The translations under genes were made by a program, and so were the position numbers. Shown one piece after another: positions 56,682 to 64,000 of a stretch of 64,000 nucleotides of DNA. The DNA is taken from contig NC_066333.1 of NCBI RefSeq assembly GCF_022539315.1, positions 1,302,001 through 1,366,000 on the forward strand. Direction: 5' to 3'. This stretch comes from Serinus canaria (taxonomy: Eukaryota > Chordata > Aves > Passeriformes > Fringillidae). The notes below the pieces were generated by a model that saw only the letters and a program-made list of their open reading frames with translations, had not been told where the DNA came from and did no database searches. Position 1 is the first letter of the stretch. Each line of letters starts with the position of its first letter.

Positions 56682-59583
56682 TTAAAAATCGTGTCTGCAG
56701 GTTGGTACAGGCCTATGCCGAACCAGCCGCCCTAATACAGACTGAACGATCCGATTTGCCATGGTCCTTATGTCCAAAGTGTTGCCTGAAGTTGCTGGAT
56801 TCCTTTCTCTCACCAAGCTCCCCTTCACCATTGCAGAATCCTCAGGCTCCATGGTTTTGGCATAGCCAGTCCCTTCTGTGTGGAGCTGTGGTCCTAAGGC
56901 AGGCAGCTTTACTTCTGTGCTTTCTTCCTGGCTCTGTTCTTCAGATGCTCCAGGAAATCCTGTCTGCATCTGTCTGTTGGAGACCTTACCTTTGGGAAGC
57001 TTCAGGATTATGGTGTACTCACAGCTGGAGTCTTCTCCAAACTGAGAAGCTATCATGGATTTCAAGAGGCAGTGGACATTCTTAACAACTTGGATGGTGA
57101 GATTATCAAGGCAAGCCTGTATACGTTCTCTGTCTGTTTCAGCTTCCTGGGATGTGTCTGCTTGGGTGGTTTCTCCATCAACGGGCTTCTCCTTCTGCCT
57201 GGCTGCCCTCCTTGGCTCAGAAGCTTTGGTCTCCAGATGGTCCCCCAAGATCTCCAACACTGTTGCTACAAGTTCCTTGGCCACCATTTCCAGTTCTTGA
57301 AAGTGGTCTAGAAGTGTCTCTGCAGGCTCTGTTTTCACAGAGCTGCCAAAACCATTTCCTCTGATCCCCTGAGCAGTTTTCCTTAAAAAGCTGACACGCT
57401 GGTCCCCAGGAACCTTCAGCCTTCCAAACACTTTGTAGACAACAGTGTTAACCAGCTCTTGTAGCTTCTGGGCTTCTGCTGTGGTCAGCTGCTCTAAGAC
57501 AGCTTTAAAGGGGCCATCAGCAGTGTTGTCCAGCTCGCTCTGGGTGTCAGTGGCTCCGCTGGCATCTTCCTGACCCAGCTCAGCTGTGGAGTTGGTTTGG
57601 CTCTCATCCAAAGGCATTTTCATACTTCTGCATCTCCCTGATTTCAGGGTGGTCTCTTTGCTTTTCTGTGGAGGTAGGCAAGAAGGTTTCTAAGGCTGCA
57701 GCTGCCACTCTGCCCAGGAGGAAGTGTCATTGGTTCCCAGCAGTTTGGGGCCATCCTTTAATGTGGCCAAAAATGGCAGAAACCCTTCCTCAAAGGTGAC
57801 ACCAGGTTGTGGGTTATGGTGCCTGGACAAGCACTCAGCCCCTACGTGCTGAGGATTCCCCCAGGCCCAGGCCGGCACTCTGCTTCAGCCAGGCCATGAG
57901 GGCAGGGGAGAAGGGCTTCCCTCAGCACGGTGTGTGCCTGCACATGGCCCTGCTGCCTGTGCCCAACTCAGTGCCCTGCACTGGCTCAGCTCCCAGCTGC
58001 GGAGTCCTTTCCCCACCACAGTGCCCAGCCCAGCAGCACCACCCTGCACAGTCCCATGCCCCTGAACACAACGCTTTGCCTACTTCTTGCTGGCCCATGA
58101 TCTGCTCTGACTGTAGCTTGATCCTGGTCAGGTACTGCCTGTACTCGTTGAACTCCTTCACAGTGCAAATCACCTATGGAGGGATGAGGGCAGAATCCCC
58201 CAAAAACTGTCAAGCCATGCAGTTGGCCTTCCCCAAAACAGCCCGAGCCCAGTGGGAGGGAGAGGAGCTGCCCCCAAGCCTTCCCCCCATACCCTGGTGT
58301 TGGGGCCACAGATGAAGGTAAGGACTGGGGCTTGCCGGGGGGATGTTGGCGCTTCTTCTGCTCCCAGGGACACCAGAGCACGGCCCTGTCCTCAGGCAGC
58401 AGCAGGCGGCTGCAGCAAGGGCTGTGGGAGCCCTGCTTGAAGAGGGCTGTTCTTCAGCCTGATGTCCAAACCTACCTTGTTTTCACTGGTGACAAAGCCC
58501 CGTTTCTTCAGCATCCGCAGGATGTCCTTGCGCTTGTGGTAGTCCTGAAGGTGGGGGTCATGCAGGCAGTTGTATTGCAGGTTCAGGTGGTGCATATAGG
58601 GATCGTCCAGATTGAAAGAAGGACATTGCCAGTGAAGCTGTAAGAGACATTTCCCAGAGTATGAAGGAGGCAGGAGGGCAGCAAAGAGGTGCCATGTGGT
58701 ACTTGTGAGAAAAGCAAGGTACTTTGAAGACCAACACTCCTCTTTTTCCTTCTGAAGACACAGAGACCCTCACAGAAAGGCTGCAGGGCTGTGCTGGGCC
58801 AGGATGGGCTGTGATGGGATGGGCTGAGGGAGAGAAGACAAACCCCAGCAGCAACCCCAGCAGCAAATAGACACCTTAGGCCATCAGAAGGATCTGCTGA
58901 CCCACCCACAAATGAACCTTCCAACCAAAAAGGTCAGGCCAGTGCTTCAAATGCAGCCAGTGGAGAGTGGATGAAACCAGTCTCCTCAGGTTAGGCAGGC
59001 TCAAGGGCTGTGTCAGCTGCCTCTGCCTTGGCCTCTGGCAAGTCTCTGCCTTGGGAAGGTGCAGTGCAAGCTGGAGGAGGAGGAGGAGGACAGTGTGTGC
59101 ACTCCCCAACCAGGAAAACCCAGGCTCTTCCAAATATGCCAACAGAATAAGGAGAAGGTGGAAGTGTCCCTCAAAGGTGCACCAGAGCCTGACTTGACAT
59201 GGCAGGATGAGCTGGAGGGACTCATTGCCCTGGCACCAGGACAAACACAGCTGCCTGCTGCAGGCAGGGGCCCGGCCACATACATGCACAGTGCCAGAAA
59301 CCAGTGAGGAGACTGACAAGTGCTTCTTCTCTGCGTTCCAGGGAGCCTGGAGCTTCCCTCTGCTGCTCAGCCTTGCCTGACTGTAAGGCTGCAGCCCCTG
59401 CTGTAGAGGAGGTGGCCACAAGAACTCTGTGCGTGATGGGGACCCCATGAAAGAGGAGAGCTTTTCTGCACTCTTTTACTTCCTTTACCTTTTCCCCCAG
59501 CTTTCCCTGCAGAAGACAAACTTGGACTTGGGCTTCACATAGATCTTGACTCCGAGTGGGAGGTCCAGCAGGTCAGGATCCAT
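56682..59583 (-). CDS. FSIP2: Compact FSIP2-like gene (fibrous sheath-interacting protein 2)
   Basis: There are four exons: 59489-59583, 58476-58637, 58084-58173 and 56682-57665. Exon 1 starts MDPDLLDLPLGVKIYVKPKS, exon 2 carries YNCLHDPHLQDYHKRKDILR, and exon 3 is VICTVKEFNEYRQYLTRIKL. These match, in order, the N-terminus of human FSIP2 (LLDLPLGVK, YNPLHDPHLKAYYKRKDIL, VVCTLKEYNKYRQYL, from memory). FSIP2 is a sperm-tail fibrous sheath protein. Exon 4 adds 327 residues with repeated helices (LVNTVVYKVFGRL, LVATVLEILGDHL, MANRIVQSVLGRL), like the repeats that fill mammalian FSIP2, then a stop. The total is only about 440 residues against almost 7,000 in human. Exons 2, 3 and 4 join in phase 0. 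Exon 1 with its GTAAAG donor ends in phase 2, which breaks the frame to exon 2. Upstream exons could exist. Confidence 0.75.
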
Positions 59584-60002
59584 CAGCCTGGTGGCTCAGT
59601 CTCCCAGGTGTGGAGTTCTGGGGCTGAGCTGGGAAGACACAGACACTTGGGCAGGAGCTCAATAAGCCTCCTGCACAGCAGGTGCAAGAGAAGGAACTGA
59701 GAGTCTTGAGGGTCCTGTGGCCCTGGAGCAGACCCCCAAGCCCCAGGTGCCCCAGCTGAGGTCTCTCTCTCAGCCCGCTGCTCTCCTCCCCGTAATTCCC
59801 AGTGCACTCAGCAGTGCCTCTGCCTTTTGGCAGGACACCAGCAGTGAGATGGAGCTCCACAGCTCCTTCCAAAAGCTCTCATGGTGCTGTGATGCTGAAC
59901 AGTCCTTCATAGCTCCTTCCAAGAGCTCTCATGATGCTCAATCCCACACTGACTCCTCATGCTCCAGAGGTTTTCCAGCCAAGGGGCATTGTTACATCAT
60001 GG

Positions 60003-60010
60003 TGACGTCA
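60003..60010. promoter_or_regulatory. Palindromic CRE (TGACGTCA)
   Basis: A full cAMP-response element lies 420 bp upstream of the FSIP2-like start codon, inside a short stretch with repeated CACATCACC pieces. CRE sites bound by CREM are typical of promoters active in post-meiotic male germ cells. The link to this gene is inference from distance and gene identity. Confidence 0.4.
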
Positions 60011-60527
60011 CATCACCACATTGTCACATCACCGTGCTGACATTGTGTCACATGGAAACTGCACACCACAACTGGGGGGAGGGGGGGCCAAGGGGAGGCT
60101 CCTTTGGACAGCCCTGTGGGCCACCCCCTCGGTGTGACCCAGCTGTGAGAGCTCCTGTCCACAGGCCCCTTCCCCCCTCCTCTGTCATGTCATTCTGTCA
60201 GGCAAAGCTTCCTCACCAACAGGAAGGAATGGGAGGAATTGCCGCTCCAAAGATGCCCAGTTTGGGGGCTGCTTTTCCCCCTTTCCCTTTTTTGACCTTC
60301 CTTGTCATGGCCAAGCAGCCACAACTGGGGAAATTGCAGCCCACTGGGTGTTTGGCCCATCTCTGGCAACATGAGATTCCGTGGTCATGTTTTGAGAATG
60401 AGAAGAGAAGCATGGGCTGAGGGAAAGCCCTCTCCTCCCCTTTCCCTGGGATGCCCTTCAGCCCGGATGTCTCTCTGCCACCTTCCCAATCTCCCCTGCC
60501 CTGGCTTCTGCTGCTCCTGTCTGCTCT

Positions 60528-61068
60528 TGTTATGAATGTTTTGATCAAATAGTCAGATAATATAAAAGGGTTAACTATGATTATAAGTAGACAATTGTGA
60601 AATATAAGGTATAGAAATATCAGGAGTGCTGTGTTTGGAATGTAACTGTAGAAACCTCCCCAGGAAGTTACTGGGCCCTTCTGTTGCAGTCATGGTTACC
60701 AGTAACACTGCTTGGAAACCCACTGTCTTTCCCATCTTGGTTTTAATATTAAGAATTCCAGTCAGTAGACCTCAGGAGAGATGACCAGTGTTTGTTTTAG
60801 AATAAGAATACGGATGAAGTTATTAGCTATTAGAAACAATCAATGTAAAGGTTAAATTTAGAGTGGGCATAGTATGCATAGTATGTAAAAGAACACATGT
60901 AATGATGATTCAGCAGAAAAAGTATATAAAATGGATGGGGTTTGTTTGTTAAGTGGAACACATTTCCAGAGGAGTTATCCCTGTGTTGCCATCACCTGAA
61001 TAAAGAAGTGTCTGCTTATTCCCATCAAATTGGTATTGGATAAGTTTCTTTTTTCCTGTTTGGTGACA
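60528..61068 (+). mobile_element. Solo ERV LTR
   Basis: It begins TGTTATGAATG. It has TATATAAA at 60,923-60,930 and AATAAA at 60,999-61,004, the spacing expected for a short R region, and ends near TTTGGTGACA. No internal viral sequence accompanies it. The right end is approximate and may include the first bases of a primer site. Confidence 0.65.
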
Positions 61069-61069
61069 C

Positions 61070-62560
61070 TCTCACTTCCTACCCCTTCTTGGCTGGATTT
61101 GGTGAGGTCTCTGCTGCCCGTTCCTCCAGCCTGTCTGGTTCCTTGGGGCAGCTTTTACCCTGCAGAGCCCTGCCAGCCTCGCTCTTTGCACAAAGGCAAG
61201 AGACAGGCAGAGCAACCTGTTGGAGGTGCAGTGATTGATCACCACGGGACTCTTGGGAAAGAGCGAGGGGCACAGCCCAGGGACGGTGTTCCTCAGCTCC
61301 CAAAGCCATTTCTGGCACATGCTCGAGCCGCAGCTCTTCTCCATTTGGCCAGGGGAGAAGCAGCATTGTCTGTGCCCCACTTGCCTGTGCCCCATGTCCT
61401 GCTCAGCCACTAGGGCCGTGAGCCCTGCAGTGCGTTCACACACACCCGCACCTGGGGCAGTGCTCAGACAGCTCTGGCAGCTCCAGCCTGTGGTCCCGGA
61501 GGCCAAATAGGAGGCCCTGAGTGCAGTTCCTTGGCAGCTGCAAAGCACAGGTGCTGAGGAATACACCTGGTGCAGGTAGCTCAGGGGGCAGCTGCACTGC
61601 CAGCTCCAGCCCGAACTCTGGCTGGCAGGAGCCCAAGGGAAGAGCCCGTGACCTGCTGACCCTTGGCAGGACAAAGAGCCCGAGGACCTGTGGCACGGTC
61701 AGAGACAGGGCAGATGCCAAGCCTTGGGAGGAAGAGCTGAGACTTTGCTGTGCTCAGACTGTGAAGGCATAACAGCCCAGGGGTTCAAAGTGCCTCCCTG
61801 GAGGCACCGCCTCCAGCTGTCTCTGCGTTCCTTCGCCACAAATAAATTGTTTTGTGGAATGAAACACATGAGACTCTGCTGTGGGAAACCTGGTCTGTGT
61901 GAGAGTGGGGGGAGTGCGGGGAGTCAATGGGAGAGCCCTTCAGCTCACCTGAGCCACCCACTGCAAAGAGGATTTGGTCCCAGCAGGAACAGTCTGGTGG
62001 TGAGAGCGTGACTGCCAGAGAGCCTCAGAGATGCCCAGAAAGAGAAGTTTCCTTAACAACAGGGCTGCCTGAGAGCTGGGGCAGAGCCCAGGCCGTGCAC
62101 CTGCTGGGCTCTGCCTGTAAGAAACCGGGCCAGGCACAGCTGGGTGCCCTGGTGTGACAGGGCATCTCCCCTGCCACAAGAGCTTATATATTGCTTGTTC
62201 TTGCTAATTTGCAGGATAACTCTCTAAAGACCGTATGTCTTGTCAGGTGCTGTGGAAGTGACACTTGTAGCTGACAGTAAACCTCTTGCTGTGGAAGCAA
62301 GATGTGGAAAGATAAGCTGCAATTTGTGACTGACAAACACACTGTTTTTCAAACTATGAAAGCTGCATCAAACTTGTACAAAGCAGAAATTTTCTGCACA
62401 TTCCCTGAAAATGTGTGTGGGTCTCTACCCAGAGATGGGATGCCACCTTGCAGTTATTCCTTCGAGGGTTGAGTGGAAGCACTCTGTGGACACCATCATC
62501 AATTTGGTGGTAAATTACATTGACTCGTAATCTATACTCTTTCTTTGCTAGTATAATGTA
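61070..62560. other. No gene assigned; possible minus-strand exon and TE-like sequence
   Basis: A minus-strand stretch at about 61,450-61,640 reads FGLELAVQLPPELPAPGVF and looks coding by composition. I recognise no family and no clean splice sites. From about 62,170 the sequence is AT-rich with a CTTATATATTG element and may be LTR-derived. Nothing else is supported. Confidence 0.3.
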
Positions 62561-62566
62561 GGTACC

Positions 62567-63300
62567 TGTCTGGTTTCAAAAGACAGGTGTCTGTTAAGGA
62601 AGGCAGAAGCCTTCCTGAAACAGAAAATGCAAACCCCCTCCCTCTGAATTATTATAATTTTGAAATTAAGGGGTTCTCAGACAAAGATATGGGAGTAGGA
62701 ATAATAGTTCTTTTTTAGGAAAAAATAAAAAAATTAAAAGAAAATATAAAAATAAAAATGCATTAATACAAAACAACACCGACAGAGTCAGAATATGACC
62801 GACACCCTGTTAGTCACCCTGCAGTCTGCTTAAATGGTGGCTGCAGTCCTCCTGGGGTGCGAGGTGTGGTTCTGTCAGAGCAGTTCTGAGACCAAAGAGG
62901 GGGAGAAGAAGAAGCACGGAGTTTTTTATCAGCCGGCACTCGCTCTTCCACAGTCTGCTGGAACACTGTGTTGTCTGGGCATGGATGGAGCAGAACACTG
63001 CGCTCCTTTGCTTTTTAGTTAGTTTAGCTGGCTGAGGCAGAGAAGTTTTCCCTGGACTAGTTTTTTTTCCCTTTTCTTGGAACCGTTCAAACCTGCTCCA
63101 GACTGGGACCTGGGAAGCACCAAGAGCTTGCACTTTATGGCCCACAGGGGCCCACTCTGGGAAGCAGACTTTCCCAGTGCCAGAGGGATTGATAGCAGAG
63201 CAAACATCCGCAGGAAAGACTTTCTGAATTTGTCGTCTCTCCAGAGCAGTGAATGAGTTTTGTCGTCTGGTATTGTTCATTTGTGGTGCTGGGAAGTGTT
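62567..63300 (-). mobile_element. ERV LTR (3' LTR of the integrase-bearing element)
   Basis: The left end reads TGTCTGGTTTCAAAAGACAG, an end I recognise from frequent songbird ERV LTRs, with the CTCCCTCTGAATTATTATAA block inside. It lies 3' of the integrase relic when read on the minus strand, so it is the 3' LTR position of that element. The right end is uncertain. Confidence 0.6.
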
Positions 63301-63306
63301 TGCCTG

Positions 63307-63990
63307 TTAAATAAAAAGGTTTTTTACCTTCTTTCTGCGAAAATTTTTCCCAAACCGGTTGGGGGGAGGGGCCACGTGGATTTGCTTTCTGGGGGGCCCC
63401 CTTTGGAGGTTTGCCCTAAACCAGGACACTTTCCTGGCTGCTGGTGCATGATAGAAAATATTATATACCCACTCAATACCAGGTTCTCTAGCCCCGGTGT
63501 TTATAAGGCTGTTCTTTATAAGGCTGTTCTTGAAATGGGTACCGTTGTCTGACTCAATCCGCTCAGGGGTTCCATGTCTCCAGAGGACCTGCTTTTCCAG
63601 GCCCAGCATGGTGTTCTGGGCAGTGCCATGAGGCACAGGGTAGGTCTCCAACCATCCAGGGGTGGCTTCTACCATTGGGAGCACGTAGGACTTGCCTTGG
63701 CGGGTTGGAGGCAGCGTGATGTAGTCAATCTGCCAGGCCTCGCCATGCTTCTGTTTGAACCATGCCCCCCCATACCACAGGGGCTTCACCTGCTTAGCTT
63801 GCTTGATGGCAGCTCACGTCTCACAGTCATGGATAACCTGGGAGATGCTGTCCATGGTTACATCCACCCCTGGGTCTCGTGCCCACCTAGGTGGCATCTC
63901 TGCCCTGATGGCCTGAGGCATCATGGGCCCATTGAGCTGTGAACAACTGTCCCTTGTGTTGCCAATCCAAACCTATCTGTAACACCTCAG
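63307..63990 (-). pseudogene. ERV integrase relic
   Basis: The minus-strand frame shows the end of an N-terminal zinc region (IHDCET then a stop in place of the second cysteine). The catalytic core follows, with QIDYITLP (first Asp) and ESDNGTHF (second Asp). The third catalytic residue is lost: after FYHAPA the frame departs from the family pattern. A 17-bp tandem duplication near 63,500-63,535 repeats the residues KNSLI. The element is clearly inactive and continues beyond the right edge. Confidence 0.8.
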
Positions 63991-64000
63991 TTTTTGCAGC

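Noticed and set aside
57055..57364. Three plus-strand frames opposite FSIP2-like exon 4
   Set aside because: They are antisense shadows of a well-supported 328-codon exon.
58967..59307. Plus-strand frames in FSIP2-like intron 1 with an acidic EEEEE stretch and EKVEVSLKGAPEPDL
   Set aside because: The composition looks coding, but I found no splice sites or recognisable homolog, and the frame lies inside an intron on the opposite strand.

Overview
The window looks like a piece of a passerine (songbird) nuclear genome. The evidence is spliced genes with GT/AG introns, several CR1 LINE fragments with the avian-type 3' end, and many solo LTRs of the kinds common in songbirds. No prokaryotic operon, CRISPR array or RNA gene was seen.

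Most of the window (1-19,188 and 33,498-52,688) is a recent direct segmental duplication with a nearly constant offset of about 33.5 kb (33,493-33,504). Inside each copy, two 7.35-7.4 kb cassettes lie head to tail on the minus strand, so four cassettes are visible. Each cassette holds the same seven coding exons (called a to g here). The exons have canonical splice sites and matching phases, and together give 1,587 nt, or 529 codons in frame. They encode a continuous coiled coil that I recognise from memory as the middle of CEP250 (C-Nap1, the centrosome linker protein). Copies of CEP250 C-terminal exons lie both downstream of the array (31,841-33,009) and upstream of each array (17,668-18,211 and 51,172-51,715). 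No recognisable CEP250 N-terminus is present, so these are internally repeated, truncated CEP250-like genes or recent pseudogenes.

Between the two duplicated blocks (19.2-31.8 kb) lie diverged G-rich repeats, an unrecognised candidate terminal exon (21,281-21,577), a G-rich minisatellite, and a decayed gammaretrovirus-like provirus. The provirus shows an LTR, a tRNA-Pro-like primer site, a long leader, and gag, protease and reverse transcriptase relics. It is interrupted by an LTR-like insertion and followed by another LTR and a CR1 copy. An RNase H relic sits just upstream of its 5' LTR.

To the right of the second block (52.7-56.4 kb) are nested LTRs, one with a perfect 6-bp target duplication, and G-rich repeats. 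A compact four-exon FSIP2-like gene (sperm fibrous sheath) follows on the minus strand at 56,682-59,583, with a poly(A) signal downstream and a palindromic CRE about 420 bp upstream of its start codon. The right edge holds a solo LTR (60.5-61.1 kb) and a second ERV with an integrase relic and its LTR (62.6-64 kb). A centrosome-linker gene family next to a sperm-tail gene suggests a germline-biased amplicon, but that is inference.
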